Assembly: GCF_001475935.1 (NCBI RefSeq)
Contig: NZ_LDQA01000053.1
Coordinates: forward strand, 1 to 50,334
Direction of reading: 5' to 3'
Length of the DNA stretch: 50,334 nt
Source of the DNA: Aureimonas ureilytica
Lineage (GTDB): Bacteria > Pseudomonadota > Alphaproteobacteria > Rhizobiales > Rhizobiaceae
The translations under genes and the position numbers were made by a program. Below are positions 16,414 to 26,106 of this stretch, in pieces. The notes under the pieces were generated by a model. The model had not been told where the DNA came from and searched no databases. It was given only the letters and a program-made list of their open reading frames with translations. Numbering within the stretch: the first letter of the stretch is position 1; every line of letters starts with the position of its first letter.

Positions 16414-17808
16414 CTAAAGCACGCGGTAGGGCACGAAGCGGCGCAGATGCGGATCGACGGAGATCGGGCGTTCGGTGGGCGGGAAGGCGCGCTGGTCGCA
16501 GTCCGGGCGCGGGCAGAGGCGGCAGGTGCCCCCGATCGGTGTGGCGGTGCCCCGCACGTCCATCCCATCCGCATAGACGAAAGCGCCCGCGTGCTCGGCC
16601 TCGCAGCCGAGCGCGACGGCATAGCGCCGGGGCGGGCGGGCATAGGAGCCGGACGGCTTCACCAGACCCTTGGCCATGGAAACGTAGCGCACACCATCCG
16701 GCATCTCGGCGAGTTGGACCAGCACCCGGTCGGGGATCGCGACGGCCTCATGGACGATCCAGAGCGGGCAGGCCCCGCCGAAGCGCGCGAACTGAAGGCG
16801 CGTCGCCGAATGGCGCTTGGTGATGTTGCCGGCCATGTCCACCCGGCAGAAGAAGAAGGGCACGCCCAGCGCGCCGGGCCGTTGCAGCGTGGATAGCCGG
16901 TGGCAGGTCTGCTCGAAGCTCGTCGCGAAGCTCTCGCGCAGCCGGTCGATATCGTGCCGGAACGCGCGCGCCCGCGCGCGGAAGCGCTCATAGGGCATGA
17001 GGAGCGCCGAGGCTCCGTAATTGGCAAGGCCCGCCTCCAAGAGATTGCGCTCCTCCGCGCTCGGCAGTTTCGAGGCGCTCGCAATGTCGGCGATGATCGT
17101 ACCGAAGGAGAGAAGCGCGATCTGGTTGGCGAGGGTGAAACGCCTTGTTTCGGGCGGCAGTGCGCGGCCGAGCGTGAGCCGCCGCGTGCCGGGGTCGAAG
17201 CTGCGCAGGATGCCCTCCCCCGCCGCCTCGCCGGCCTCCTGCAAGGTGACGCCGTGCCGCGCTTCGAGATAGGCGAGGAGATCGGCTTCCCGTGGCGGGT
17301 CGCCGGAAAGTTCGCTCGCCAGCGCCTCCGCCGCCATGTCGAGCGGGTGAATGTAGTTGCCCGCTTCGTGGAACCAGTCGCGGATGCGCTCCCAGGGCAG
17401 GCGGCCGCCCGCCACCGCGCTGTCGGCCAGCGCCTCGTCGTCCATGGAGCGGCGCTCCTGCATGGCGCGCCAGGAGGCGTGAAGCTGCGCGATCCGCTCG
17501 GCCAGCGCCGGCTGGCGCTCCAGAAGCTTGAGGGCGCGTTTGGGGTCGTCCAGCCCGTCGAACAGCGGATCACCCAGGAGATGGGCGAGCGAGACGGCAC
17601 GCCGTCCGGGCGTCAGGCCCCGGTCGGACCAGTCGAGCGGAAAGGCCTCCACGAGGCGCGCGGCGACAGCGGCGGTGAGCGGGCGCAGATCGTTTTCGAG
17701 CTGCGAGAGATAGCTGACCGATATGCCGAGCCGCGCCGCCATGTCGGCTTGCCCGAGCCCTTGCGTTGCTCTCAAGGCCCGCAGGTCGGACCCGACATAA
17801 TCCGCCAT
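16414..17808 (-). CDS. pccR: Short-chain fatty acyl-CoA regulator (ScfR family), PccR-like
   Basis: A 464-residue regulator with three regions: an XRE helix-turn-helix (residues 5-60, LRALRATQGLGQADMAARLGISVSYLSQLEN), a middle IrrE/DUF955-like region whose HExxH zinc motif is lost (ANQIALLSF; ANYGASALLMPYERF), and a C-terminal DUF2083 domain ending in the cysteine cluster TCRLCPRPDCDQRAF. This architecture is that of ScfR proteins. In Rhodobacter sphaeroides the homologue PccR activates propionyl-CoA carboxylase in response to acyl-CoA. Here it is divergent from pccB across a 118-bp spacer with a palindrome next to its own start, so control of the pcc operon and of itself is expected. Confidence 0.88.
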   Translation of the reverse strand: MADYVGSDLRALRATQGLGQADMAARLGISVSYLSQLENDLRPLTAAVAARLVEAFPLDWSDRGLTPGRRAVSLAHLLGDPLFDGLDDPKRALKLLERQPALAERIAQLHASWRAMQERRSMDDEALADSAVAGGRLPWERIRDWFHEAGNYIHPLDMAAEALASELSGDPPREADLLAYLEARHGVTLQEAGEAAGEGILRSFDPGTRRLTLGRALPPETRRFTLANQIALLSFGTIIADIASASKLPSAEERNLLEAGLANYGASALLMPYERFRARARAFRHDIDRLRESFATSFEQTCHRLSTLQRPGALGVPFFFCRVDMAGNITKRHSATRLQFARFGGACPLWIVHEAVAIPDRVLVQLAEMPDGVRYVSMAKGLVKPSGSYARPPRRYAVALGCEAEHAGAFVYADGMDVRGTATPIGGTCRLCPRPDCDQRAFPPTERPISVDPHLRRFVPYRVL

Positions 17809-17822
17809 CGCACCCCCGCCTC

Positions 17823-17849
17823 TGTGAAGATTTCACAAGATCATTTCAC
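17823..17849. promoter_or_regulatory. Operator candidate in the pccR-pccB intergenic region
   Basis: TGTGAA-GAT-TTCACA (17823-17837) is a perfect 6-bp inverted repeat, followed by another TTTCAC (17844-17849). It starts 15 bp upstream of the pccR start. Further toward pccB are TTTGCATA (17859-17866) and TTTGCGAA (17898-17905), which resemble single halves of the TTTGCAAA repeats reported for PccR. Which of these elements is the real site cannot be decided from sequence alone. Confidence 0.5.
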
Positions 17850-17926
17850 GACACCACATTTGCATATTGGGCGTGGGGCTGGAACAACAGGGCCGGCTTT
17901 GCGAATTTTCACCGGGAGGGATTTCG

Positions 17927-19453
17927 ATGCCGGACAGCCTGACCCAGTTGGAGGAGCGGCGCTCCCAGGCGCGCCTCGGCGGCGGCGAGCGGCGCATCGA
18001 CGCCCAGCACGCCAAGGGCAAGCTGACGGCGCGCGAGCGGCTGGACGTCCTGCTGGACGAGGGCTCCTTCGAGGAGCTCGACATGTTCGTGGAGCACAAT
18101 TGCACCGATTTCGGCATGGAAAGCCAGATCATCCCCGGCGACGGCGTGGTGACGGGCTCGGGGACCATCAACGGCCGGCTGGTCTTCGTCTTCTCCCAGG
18201 ATTTCACCGTGTTCGGCGGCTCCCTGTCGGAGCGCCACGCGCAGAAAATCTGCAAGATCATGGACATGGCCCTGAAGGTCGGCGCGCCGGTCATCGGGCT
18301 CAACGATTCCGGCGGCGCGCGCATTCAGGAGGGCGTCGCGAGCCTCGGCGGCTATGCCGAAGTGTTTCAGCGCAACGTGCTGGCGTCCGGCGTCGTGCCG
18401 CAACTCAGCCTCGTCATGGGCCCCTGCGCGGGCGGCGCGGTCTATTCGCCGGCCATGACCGACTTCATCTTCATGGTGAAGGATTCCAGCTACATGTTCG
18501 TGACCGGCCCGGACGTGGTGAAGACGGTGACGAACGAGGTGGTGAGCCAGGAGGATCTCGGCGGCGCGGTGACGCACACCACCAAATCCTCCGTTGCCGA
18601 CTGCGCCTTCGAAAACGACATCGAGGCGCTGCTCGCCGCGCGCGATCTCATGGGCTTCCTGCCCGCGTCCAACCGATCCGGCCTGCCGCAGCGCGCCTCG
18701 GGCGATCCGTTCGACCGGCTGGAGCCGAGCCTCGACACGCTAATCCCGCCGAGCCCCAACCAGCCCTACGACATGCACGAGCTGATCGGGAAGATGGTGG
18801 ATGAGGGGGAGTTCTTCGAGATCCAGCCGGCTCACGCCGGCAACATCATCACCGGCTTCGGGCGGATCGAGGGGCGGCCGGTCGGCATCGTCGCCAACCA
18901 GCCGATGGTGCTGGCCGGCTGCCTCGACATCAACGCCTCCAAGAAGGCCGCGCGCTTCGTGCGCTTTTGCGATGCGTTCGAAATTCCGATCGTGACCTTC
19001 GTGGACGTGCCGGGCTTCCTGCCGGGTGTCGCGCAGGAGCATAGCGGCATCATCAAGCATGGGGCGAAGCTCCTGTTCGCCTATGCCGAGGCAACCGTGC
19101 CGAAGATCACCGTGATCACCCGAAAGGCCTATGGCGGGGCCTATGACGTGATGGCCTCCAAGCACCTGCGCGGCGATCTCAACTATGCCTGGCCGACCGC
19201 CGAGATCGCGGTGATGGGCGCGAAGGGCGCGGTGGAGATCATCTTTCGCGGCAAGAGCGCGGACGAAATCGCCGAGCGCACGGCGCAATACGAGCGCCGC
19301 TTCGCCAACCCGTTCGTGGCGGCCTCCAAGGGTTTCATCGACGAGGTGATCATGCCGCATTCGACGCGCCGCCGCGTGGCGCTGGGCCTGCGCAAGCTCA
19401 GGGGCAAGCAGTTGCAGAACCCCTGGAAGAAGCACGACAACATCCCATTGTGA
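17927..19453 (+). CDS. pccB: Propionyl-CoA carboxylase, carboxyltransferase beta subunit
   Basis: Transfers the carboxyl group from carboxybiotin to propionyl-CoA to give methylmalonyl-CoA. The 508 residues and the two crotonase-like halves match the family. Visible motifs are [20 protein letters not shown], the first oxyanion region [26 protein letters not shown], and the second-half [29 protein letters not shown]. The ATG at 17927 follows GGGAGGG; an upstream in-frame start at 17867 lies in the operator region. It is the first gene of pccB-mce-mcm-pccA and is divergent from pccR. Confidence 0.96.
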   Translation: MPDSLTQLEERRSQARLGGGERRIDAQHAKGKLTARERLDVLLDEGSFEELDMFVEHNCTDFGMESQIIPGDGVVTGSGTINGRLVFVFSQDFTVFGGSLSERHAQKICKIMDMALKVGAPVIGLNDSGGARIQEGVASLGGYAEVFQRNVLASGVVPQLSLVMGPCAGGAVYSPAMTDFIFMVKDSSYMFVTGPDVVKTVTNEVVSQEDLGGAVTHTTKSSVADCAFENDIEALLAARDLMGFLPASNRSGLPQRASGDPFDRLEPSLDTLIPPSPNQPYDMHELIGKMVDEGEFFEIQPAHAGNIITGFGRIEGRPVGIVANQPMVLAGCLDINASKKAARFVRFCDAFEIPIVTFVDVPGFLPGVAQEHSGIIKHGAKLLFAYAEATVPKITVITRKAYGGAYDVMASKHLRGDLNYAWPTAEIAVMGAKGAVEIIFRGKSADEIAERTAQYERRFANPFVAASKGFIDEVIMPHSTRRRVALGLRKLRGKQLQNPWKKHDNIPL

Positions 19454-19479
19454 CTCGCAAAGGGACGGGAGGCCCCGCG

Positions 19480-19896
19480 ATGTTCGGACGCTTGAACCAT
19501 GTCGGCGTGGCGACGCCTTCGATCGTAAAATCGCGCGAGCACTATACCCGGCTCTTCGGCGCGGCTTGCGTGGGCGAGGCCTTCGACCTGCCCGAACAGG
19601 GCGTGCGCGTCTGCTTCGTGGACACCGGCAACACGCAACTGGAACTGATCGAGCCGCTCAACGACGCCTCGCCGGTCGCGGGCTTTCTCGCGCGCAACCC
19701 GGCTGGTGGTCAGCATCACCTCTGCTTCGAGGTGACCGATCTCAATGCGGCGATCACGGACCTCACCGCCACCGGCGCGCGCGTTCTCGGCACCCCGCGC
19801 ATCGGCGCGCATGGCACGCGCATCGTCTTCCTGCACCCGCGCGACATGGGCGGCGTGCTGGTCGAACTCATGGAGACGCCCGATGGCGGACACTGA
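19480..19896 (+). CDS. mce: Methylmalonyl-CoA epimerase
   Basis: Converts (S)- to (R)-methylmalonyl-CoA, the form the mutase uses. The 138-residue vicinal-oxygen-chelate protein keeps likely metal ligands at His7 (LNHVGVA), His79/His80 (GQHHLCFEV) and Glu129 (LVELMET). The ATG at 19480 has GGGACGGGAGG upstream at proper spacing. A GTG at 19450 overlapping the pccB stop is in frame but less likely. Its 3' end overlaps the mutase start by 14 bp, so the two are translationally coupled. Confidence 0.93.
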   Translation: MFGRLNHVGVATPSIVKSREHYTRLFGAACVGEAFDLPEQGVRVCFVDTGNTQLELIEPLNDASPVAGFLARNPAGGQHHLCFEVTDLNAAITDLTATGARVLGTPRIGAHGTRIVFLHPRDMGGVLVELMETPDGGH

Positions 19897-22048
19897 AGGA
19901 CCGACGCGCGAAAGCTGGGAAGCGCTCGCCGCTGCGGAAGTGAAGGGCCGCGACCTCGACTGGCAGACGCCCGAGGGCATCACGGTGAAGCCGCTCTACA
20001 CGGCGGAGGATGTGGCGGGCTGGGAGCCGGGCCTGCCGGGCTTCGCGCCCTTCACGCGCGGCGTGCGCGCCTCGATGTATGCCGGGCGGCCCTGGACGAT
20101 CCGGCAATATGCGGGCTTCTCGACGGCCGAAGCGTCGAACGCCTTCTACCGGCGCAATCTGGCGGCAGGCCAGAAGGGCCTCTCGGTCGCCTTCGACCTC
20201 GCCACCCATCGCGGCTATGATTCCGACCACCCGCGCGTCACCGGCGATGTCGGCAAGGCGGGCGTCGCGATCGACACGGTGGAGGATATGAAGATCCTCT
20301 TCGACGGCATCCCGCTGGATCAGATGTCGGTGTCGATGACCATGAACGGCGCGGTCATTCCGATCCTCGCCTTCTTCATCGTGGCGGGCGAGGAACAGGG
20401 CGTGCCGCGCCAGAAGCTCGACGGGACCATCCAGAACGACATCCTGAAGGAGTTCATGGTCCGCAACACCTATATCTACCCGCCCGAACCCTCCATGCGG
20501 ATCGTCTCCGACATCTTCGCCTATACGAGCCGGGAGATGCCGCGCTTCAATTCCATCTCCATCTCCGGTTACCATATGCAGGAAGCGGGGGCGACGCAGC
20601 TTCAGGAACTCGCCTTCACGGTCGCCGACGGCATGGATTACGTCAAATACGGCGTGGCGTCCGGCCTCGACATCGACGCCTTCGCCGGGCGCCTGTCCTT
20701 CTTCTTCGCCATCGGCATGAACTTCTTCATGGAAGTCGCGAAGCTCAGGGCCGCGCGCGTCCTCTGGCACCGCGCGATGACGGAGCTTGGCGCGAAGGAC
20801 GAGCGCTCCAAGATGCTGCGCACCCATTGCCAGACATCCGGCGTCTCGCTGACCGAGCAGGACCCCTATAACAACGTCATGCGCACGACGATCGAGGCCA
20901 TGGCGGCGATGCTGGGGGGCACGCAGTCGCTCCACACCAATGCGCTGGACGAGGCCATCGCGCTGCCCACCGACTTCTCCGCCCGCATCGCCCGCAACAC
21001 GCAGCTCGTCCTCCAAGAGGAGACGGGCATGACCAGGGTGGTAGATCCGCTGGGCGGCTCCTACTATGTCGAGAGCCTGACCAAGGCGCTGGTGGATGGC
21101 GCGTGGGAGTTGATCCTGCGCATTCAGAGCGAAGGCGGCATGGCCAAGGCCGTGGCGGCGGGCTGGCCGAAGGCGATGATCGAGGAAGCGGCGGCGGCCA
21201 AGGCCGCGCGGATCGATCGCGGCGAGGACGTGATCGTCGGCGTCAACAAGTATCGGCTGCCGGAAGAAGCGCCGATCGACATTCTCGACGTGGACAACCA
21301 CGCGGTGCGCGAGGCGCAGATGCGGCGGATCGAGAGCGTGAAGTCGAGCCGCGACGGCAAGGCTGTGAGCCAAGCGCTCGACGCGTTGCGCGAGGGCGCA
21401 CGGGCCAAGGGCAATCTCCTCGAACTCGCCGTCGAGGCCGCCCGCGCCCGCGCCACGCTCGGCGAAATTTCCGCCGCGATGGAGGACGTGTTCGGCCGTT
21501 TCGACACCAGCCCCAAGCCTGTGAAGGGCGTCTATGGCGGGGCCTATCAAAACGATCCGCGCTGGACGCGGCTGACCGATGCGGTGGCCTCCACCGAGCG
21601 CCGTCTCGGCCGCCGCCCGCGCATGTTGGTCGCCAAGATGGGCCAGGACGGGCACGACCGGGGGGCCAATCTCGTCTCCTCCATGTTCGGCGATCTCGGC
21701 TTCGAGATCGTGCCGGGCCCCTTGTTCCAGACGCCCTCGGAGGCCGCCGCGCTGGCGGTATCGAGCGATGTCGATGTCGTCGGCGCGTCCTCGCTCGCCG
21801 CCGGGCACAAGACGCTGATCCCCGAACTGATCGGCCATCTGGCGGACCAGGGGCGCGCCGACATCAAGATCGTCGCCGGCGGCGTCATCCCGGCGCAGGA
21901 TTACGACGCGCTGCGCAAGGCCGGCGTTTCCGCGATCTTCGGCCCCGGCACCAATCTCGTGGAGGCGGCGGCCGAGGTGCTGCGCCTTCTCGGCCACAAC
22001 ATGCCCCCGGCGGACGAACCGCCAGCCGACCGCAACGCCGCAGAGTGA
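19883..22048 (+). CDS. scpA: Methylmalonyl-CoA mutase, single-chain catalytic type
   Basis: Adenosylcobalamin-dependent isomerase turning (R)-methylmalonyl-CoA into succinyl-CoA. The 721 residues correspond to the large catalytic chain with a fused C-terminal cobalamin domain. The substrate-binding barrel includes [25 protein letters not shown] and [12 protein letters not shown]. The cobalt-ligand motif DGHDRG lies at 589-594 with His591. The start at 19883 lies inside the epimerase gene. A meaB-type G-protein chaperone gene is not found in this window and would have to be elsewhere. Confidence 0.96.
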   Translation: MADTEGPTRESWEALAAAEVKGRDLDWQTPEGITVKPLYTAEDVAGWEPGLPGFAPFTRGVRASMYAGRPWTIRQYAGFSTAEASNAFYRRNLAAGQKGLSVAFDLATHRGYDSDHPRVTGDVGKAGVAIDTVEDMKILFDGIPLDQMSVSMTMNGAVIPILAFFIVAGEEQGVPRQKLDGTIQNDILKEFMVRNTYIYPPEPSMRIVSDIFAYTSREMPRFNSISISGYHMQEAGATQLQELAFTVADGMDYVKYGVASGLDIDAFAGRLSFFFAIGMNFFMEVAKLRAARVLWHRAMTELGAKDERSKMLRTHCQTSGVSLTEQDPYNNVMRTTIEAMAAMLGGTQSLHTNALDEAIALPTDFSARIARNTQLVLQEETGMTRVVDPLGGSYYVESLTKALVDGAWELILRIQSEGGMAKAVAAGWPKAMIEEAAAAKAARIDRGEDVIVGVNKYRLPEEAPIDILDVDNHAVREAQMRRIESVKSSRDGKAVSQALDALREGARAKGNLLELAVEAARARATLGEISAAMEDVFGRFDTSPKPVKGVYGGAYQNDPRWTRLTDAVASTERRLGRRPRMLVAKMGQDGHDRGANLVSSMFGDLGFEIVPGPLFQTPSEAAALAVSSDVDVVGASSLAAGHKTLIPELIGHLADQGRADIKIVAGGVIPAQDYDALRKAGVSAIFGPGTNLVEAAAEVLRLLGHNMPPADEPPADRNAAE

Positions 22049-22059
22049 GGACCGCCCCC

Positions 22060-24069
22060 GTGTTCCAGAAGATCCTCATCGCCAATCGCGGCGAGATCGC
22101 CTGCCGCGTCATGCGCACCGCCCAGCGCATGGGGCTCCAGACCGTCGCCGTCTATTCCGACGCGGACGCGCGCGCGCCTCACGTGCTCATGGCCGACGAG
22201 GCGGTGCGCCTCGGTCCCGCGCCGGCGGCTGAGAGCTACCTGCGCGCCGACCTGATCCTCAATGCTGCCAAAGCCACCGGCGCGGACTGCATCCATCCCG
22301 GCTACGGCTTCCTGTCGGAGCGCGAAAGTTTTGCCCGCGCCTGCGAGGAGGCCGGCATCGCCTTTGTCGGCCCGCCGCCTGGAGCCATCGCGGCCATGGG
22401 CGACAAGATTCAGTCCAAGAAGCTGGCGGCGGAAGCTGGCGTCAATGTCGTGCCGGGCTTTCTCGGCGAGATCGACGACACCGAACACGCGGTGCGGATC
22501 GCCGCCGAAATCGGCTTTCCCGTGATGATGAAGGCGTCCGCCGGCGGCGGGGGCAAGGGGATGCGGCTCGCCTGGACCGAAGGGGACGTGCGCGAGGGTT
22601 TCGAGGCCGTGAAGCGCGAAGGTCTGTCGAGTTTCGGCGACGACCGCGTCTTCATCGAAAAGTTCATCGAAGAGCCGCGCCATATCGAAATTCAGGTGCT
22701 GGGGGACCAGCACGGCACCGTGCTTTACCTCGGCGAGCGCGAATGCTCGATCCAGCGCCGGCATCAGAAGGTGGTGGAGGAAGCGCCCTCCCCCTTCGTC
22801 ACGCCGGACATGCGCCGCGCCATGGGAGAGCAGGCGGTGGCCCTCGCCAAGGCCGTCGGCTACCACTCCGCCGGCACGGTGGAATTGATCGTCTCGGGCG
22901 CGGACCCGACGGGGGAGAGCTTCTACTTCCTCGAAATGAACACGCGCCTTCAGGTGGAGCATCCCGTCACCGAGATGGTCACCGGGCTCGACCTCGTGGA
23001 GGAGATGATCCGCGTGGCGGCGGGCGAGCGGCTGCGGATCGCGCAGGACGATGTCACGCTGAACGGCTGGTCCATCGAGACCCGCGTCTATGCCGAAGAC
23101 CCCTATCGCGGCTTCCTGCCCTCCACCGGCCGGCTCGTGCGCTACCAGCCGCCCGAGCCTTCATCGGGCGAGCGCGGCACGGTGCGCGTCGATGACGGCG
23201 TGGTGGAAGGCTCGGAGATTTCGCGCTTCTACGATCCGATGATCGCCAAGCTCGTCACCCATGGCTCCACGCGCGAGGCGGCGGCCGATCTCCAGGTGGA
23301 GGCGCTCGACCGCTTCCGCATCGAGGGCATCGGCCACAATATTGATTTCCTCTCTGCCCTGATGCAGCATCCGCGCTTTCGCGAGGGCGCGCTCACGACC
23401 GGCTTCATCGCGGAGGAATACCCCGAGGGATTCACCGGCGCACCGGCCGGCGACGATCTCACCGCGCGGCTCGTCGCCGTCGCGGCCGTGACGGACTTCG
23501 CGACCCGCCAGCGCGACGCGAGCCTCACGGGCCAGCTTGGCGGACCGCTGGCGATCCACCCGGAACGCATTGTATCGTTTGCCGGCGAAGACCATGAAAC
23601 GCGCGTCGATACGGAGGGCGAAGGCCGCTGGCGGGTGATCCTGAACGGGCGCAGCCTCGCCGTTGCGTCGTCCTGGCGTCCCGGCGAGGCGCTGTTCGAA
23701 GGCACGGTGGACGGCCAGTCCTTCGCCGGCTTCCTCAAGCGCCGGCCGGACGCGCTCCTGATCACCACGCGCGGCGCGACGCATCCCCTGCGCCTCGGCT
23801 CGGCCCGTCTGGCGGCGCTGCGCCGGCACATGCCTGTCAAGCTGCCGCCCGACCTCTCCCGCCTTCTTATCTGCCCGATGCCGGGCCTCCTGACCCAGCT
23901 TCACGTCCAGCCCGGCGACAAGGTGGAGGCCGGGCAGATTCTGGGCACGATCGAGGCCATGAAGATGGAAAACAACCTGCGCGCCGCAAAGGGAGCAACG
24001 GTTCTGGCCGTCCACGCCAGCGTCGGCGAAAGCCTGCCCGCCGACTTCGTCATCCTCGAATTCGAGTGA
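22060..24069 (+). CDS. pccA: Propionyl-CoA carboxylase, biotin carboxylase/biotin carrier alpha subunit
   Basis: Carboxylates its own biotin using ATP and bicarbonate and partners with PccB. The 669 residues comprise the biotin carboxylase N-terminal domain (KILIANRGEIACRVMRTAQ), the ATP-grasp domain (MKASAGGGGKGMRLAW; EMNTRLQVEHPVTE), the carboxylase C-terminal domain, a linker typical of the propionyl type, and a carrier domain with biotinylated Lys635 in EAMKMEN. The likely start is GTG at 22060, 11 bp after the mutase stop; its reading frame begins exactly at the FQKILIANRG core. It is the last gene of the operon and is followed by a terminator hairpin. Confidence 0.95.
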   Translation: MFQKILIANRGEIACRVMRTAQRMGLQTVAVYSDADARAPHVLMADEAVRLGPAPAAESYLRADLILNAAKATGADCIHPGYGFLSERESFARACEEAGIAFVGPPPGAIAAMGDKIQSKKLAAEAGVNVVPGFLGEIDDTEHAVRIAAEIGFPVMMKASAGGGGKGMRLAWTEGDVREGFEAVKREGLSSFGDDRVFIEKFIEEPRHIEIQVLGDQHGTVLYLGERECSIQRRHQKVVEEAPSPFVTPDMRRAMGEQAVALAKAVGYHSAGTVELIVSGADPTGESFYFLEMNTRLQVEHPVTEMVTGLDLVEEMIRVAAGERLRIAQDDVTLNGWSIETRVYAEDPYRGFLPSTGRLVRYQPPEPSSGERGTVRVDDGVVEGSEISRFYDPMIAKLVTHGSTREAAADLQVEALDRFRIEGIGHNIDFLSALMQHPRFREGALTTGFIAEEYPEGFTGAPAGDDLTARLVAVAAVTDFATRQRDASLTGQLGGPLAIHPERIVSFAGEDHETRVDTEGEGRWRVILNGRSLAVASSWRPGEALFEGTVDGQSFAGFLKRRPDALLITTRGATHPLRLGSARLAALRRHMPVKLPPDLSRLLICPMPGLLTQLHVQPGDKVEAGQILGTIEAMKMENNLRAAKGATVLAVHASVGESLPADFVILEFE

Positions 24070-24211
24070 ACCGAAGCCGGAGGCTGGCAACGCGCCTGGG
24101 ATGTCCGCTCTTGCCATTTGCCCATCAGGTCCGGCTTGGGCATGAGGTAAGGCCGCCATCGGCGATCCGGCGGATCGGCCCATCCTCGGTTTCGCCATGG
24201 GCGGCGATGAA

Positions 24212-24246
24212 CCCGGATGCTCGATGCCCGCATCGGGCTTTCTCTT
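24212..24246 (+). terminator. Terminator of the pcc operon
   Basis: CCCGGATGC (24212-24220) can pair with GCATCGGG (24230-24237) with one bulge, and GCCCG-CAT-CGGGC (24226-24238) is an alternative stem. TTTCTCTT (24239-24246) follows. It lies about 145 bp after the pccA stop. Confidence 0.55.
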
Positions 24247-24255
24247 CCCACAACG

Positions 24256-24293
24256 AAAAACGCCCTCACCGGGGGAGGACCGGCAAGGGCGTT
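24256..24293 (-). terminator. Terminator downstream of the DUF1127 gene
   Basis: On the minus strand AACGCCCT pairs with AGGGCGTT (24259-24266 with 24286-24293) and is followed by a run of five T (24260-24256). It lies 83 bp past the DUF1127 stop. Confidence 0.7.
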
Positions 24294-24376
24294 GGAGAGA
24301 AGCCGAAGGGTGGGAGGAACCGTTCGGCCAGTCCGCTTCAGGTGGGGGAGGACCAGCTGATGCGAAAGGGGGAAAC

Positions 24377-24523
24377 TTAGGAGCGGACCGCCTGACGGGC
24401 GATGGCCGGGATGTCGGAGCGTGCGATGCCGAGATCAGCGAGTTCGCGTTGCGAGAGACGGTTCAGTTCGGCGGCCGTGTTGCGATACTGGCGCCAGGTG
24501 CTGAAGGAGCGAGCGAGGGACAT
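24377..24523 (-). CDS. Small DUF1127 family protein
   Basis: A 48-residue protein, MSLARSFSTWRQYRNTAAEL at the start and RSDIPAIARQAVRS at the end. The arginine-rich helix followed by NRLSQRELADLGIARSDI is the DUF1127 (YjiS-like) pattern. A ribosome site (AAAGGAAG) lies 7 bp before the ATG, and a terminator follows. DUF1127 proteins of alphaproteobacteria are abundant, often stress- or growth-phase-regulated. Some bind RNA or affect phosphate and carbon metabolism, so the role here is open. It is monocistronic with a long leader containing two hairpin-forming repeats. Confidence 0.87.
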   Translation of the reverse strand: MSLARSFSTWRQYRNTAAELNRLSQRELADLGIARSDIPAIARQAVRS

Positions 24524-24624
24524 GGGTAGCTTCCTTTCGTGTCCGGCCTCTCATCGGTGGTGGCCGGCATGTGCGTGTTCTTCCGATGGAGGGAACCTAC
24601 GCCTCCCGCTCATCGGGCAGTAGC

Positions 24625-24648
24625 GCAAAGCTCGAAGAGGAGCTTTGC
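24625..24648 (-). repeat. Perfect hairpin in the DUF1127 leader
   Basis: GCAAAGCTC and GAGCTTTGC form a perfect 9-bp stem around a 6-base loop (CTCTTC on the minus strand). There is no T tract, so it is not a terminator. It lies 102 bp upstream of the DUF1127 ATG and could be a leader structure, part of a small RNA or an operator. Confidence 0.5.
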
Positions 24649-24680
24649 AGTTCTTCGCTATCGGCCGCGAGCAAGCCCGA

Positions 24681-24697
24681 TATGCAGACATTGCATA
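24681..24697. promoter_or_regulatory. 17-bp palindrome upstream of DUF1127
   Basis: TATGCA-GACAT-TGCATA is a perfect 6-bp inverted repeat, 158 bp upstream of the DUF1127 start. It has the form of a dimeric regulator's site. The protein that would bind it is unknown. Confidence 0.4.
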
Positions 24698-25050
24698 ACT
24701 CACTCGTCCCCGAAACGGCTCGGGTCCGGCTGGAGCTGGGAGCACGGAATTCGCATTTCCCCGCGCATGAAACGAACCGGGCAAGTGGGCGGATTGGGGT
24801 CGATCATAGCCCGCTTTCCCACGTCTTAGAGAAACCAGCGCCCCTCACAGACTGAACCGGGTAGGATACGGCGCGGGAACGAACACGGCTCCAATGCTGG
24901 AACCGTTGCTCGGACATCAAGGCCAGCGGCCCGGTCTTTTGGCGCAGACCCGCCCTGACAGGCTGGGGCCATCGGGATTTCGATATGGCATCCGACGCGC
25001 CGCTGGATCTCAATCAACGCGGTGTCAGAGCGGGTCGAAGAAGGTCCGGG

Positions 25051-26106
25051 TCAGCGCGAGGGCAAGGTGACGCGCTCTCCGATCTCGGCGGCTCGCTTGA
25101 TGGCGATGATGACCTCCAGGGTTCGCAGGCCCTCCCGCCCGCTGACGAGGGGGGCGGCGTCGCCTCGGATCACATCCACGAAATGGCGGATCTGGAGCAC
25201 CAGGGGGTCTTTCGGGGCGATGCCGATGCGCTCGCGCCGAAGCGGCTCCCACCAGCTGCGCGGGCCCGCGTTGCTCCAGATGTCGAGCTGGGGAAGCGAC
25301 AGCGATCCGTGTGTGCCCGCGATCAGATAGCAGGCCTCGTCGGCCCGGGGATAGGCCGGGTTTTCGCCCGTCGTCATCTCCCAGCTCCAGGGCGCGACGG
25401 CCGTGTCGCAGACCGAGACGGTCGCCAGCGCCCCGGAGGCGAACTGGAGGATGATCGCGGCCGTGTCCTCGACCGGGTAACCCCGGACAGTGTTGGACTC
25501 CACCGCCTGCACGGCGGAGACCTCGCCCAGCAGCGCGCGCAGATTGTCCACATCGTGGATGAGATTGAGGAAGACCGGCCCCGCCCCCGGCTCGCGCCGC
25601 CAGGGCATGTCGAAATAATCGTCGGGCTTATAGAGCCAGAACAGGGCGTTCACCGCCACGATCCGCCCCAGACGCCCTGATGCCACGATCTCTCCCGCCG
25701 CGCGCATGATCGGGTTGTGGCGGCGATGATGGCCGATAAGGAGAGGCACGCCGGCCCGCTCCGCCGCCAAGACCAAGCGCTCGCCCTCCGCCAGATCGTC
25801 GGCGATGGGCTTTTCCACTAGAACCGGGATGCCGGCGGCCACCGCCTCCAGCGCGTTCTCGACATGGACCTGATTGGGCGTGGCGATGATGACGCCGTCC
25901 GGCCGCTCCGTGGCCAGAAGTTCGCGCAGGCTCGAAACCCAGGGCGCGCCGGTGTCGGCCGCGACGCGGCGTCCGGCATCCGTCGGATCGACCACGGCCG
26001 TCAGCTCGGCTTGCGGCTCGGCCGAGACATGCTGGATATGGCGGCGTCCGATGAGGCCGGCCCCCATCACCGCGAGCCGGGCCGGGCGGGGGGCCGATCC
26101 GCTCAC
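25051..26106 (-). CDS. Gfo/Idh/MocA family oxidoreductase
   Basis: NAD(P)-dependent dehydrogenase of 351 residues. The N-terminal Rossmann fold carries [13 protein letters not shown] (about 15-27), and the family lysine is in VEKPIADD (EKP motif). The C-terminal substrate domain holds [21 protein letters not shown] with the conserved Asp/His pattern. Members oxidise sugars, inositols or cyclic polyols. It overlaps aroQ by 4 bp and follows the quinate/shikimate dehydrogenase gene. A cyclitol-like substrate related to quinate or shikimate is therefore plausible but unproven. Confidence 0.87.
   Translation of the reverse strand: MSGSAPRPARLAVMGAGLIGRRHIQHVSAEPQAELTAVVDPTDAGRRVAADTGAPWVSSLRELLATERPDGVIIATPNQVHVENALEAVAAGIPVLVEKPIADDLAEGERLVLAAERAGVPLLIGHHRRHNPIMRAAGEIVASGRLGRIVAVNALFWLYKPDDYFDMPWRREPGAGPVFLNLIHDVDNLRALLGEVSAVQAVESNTVRGYPVEDTAAIILQFASGALATVSVCDTAVAPWSWEMTTGENPAYPRADEACYLIAGTHGSLSLPQLDIWSNAGPRSWWEPLRRERIGIAPKDPLVLQIRHFVDVIRGDAAPLVSGREGLRTLEVIIAIKRAAEIGERVTLPSR

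Larger units (their letters stand above)
24070..24376. other. Intergenic region between pccA and the DUF1127 gene
   Basis: No gene is recognised in this 307-bp gap. It holds two facing intrinsic terminators (24212-24246 on the plus strand and 24256-24293 on the minus strand), which insulate the convergent pcc operon and DUF1127 gene. Confidence 0.5.
24524..25050. other. Gene-poor stretch upstream of the DUF1127 gene
   Basis: This 527-bp region has a lower GC content than its surroundings and no recognisable gene. The short open frames on both strands (for example 24826-25017) lack ribosome sites and family resemblance. The half next to DUF1127 probably contains its promoter and leader, with perfect inverted repeats at 24625-24648 and 24681-24697. 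Nothing could be assigned in about 24700-25050. A decayed gene or a small RNA cannot be excluded. Confidence 0.45.

Noticed and set aside
19868-21997. Long minus-strand open frame of 709 codons
   Set aside because: It is antisense to methylmalonyl-CoA mutase, whose domains and cobalamin motif are complete. The antisense product is His/Arg/Asp-rich and unlike any protein.
24804-25017. Small open frames on the minus strand in the gene-poor stretch
   Set aside because: There is no ribosome site, no family resemblance, and several overlapping frames are equally open. They are left unannotated.
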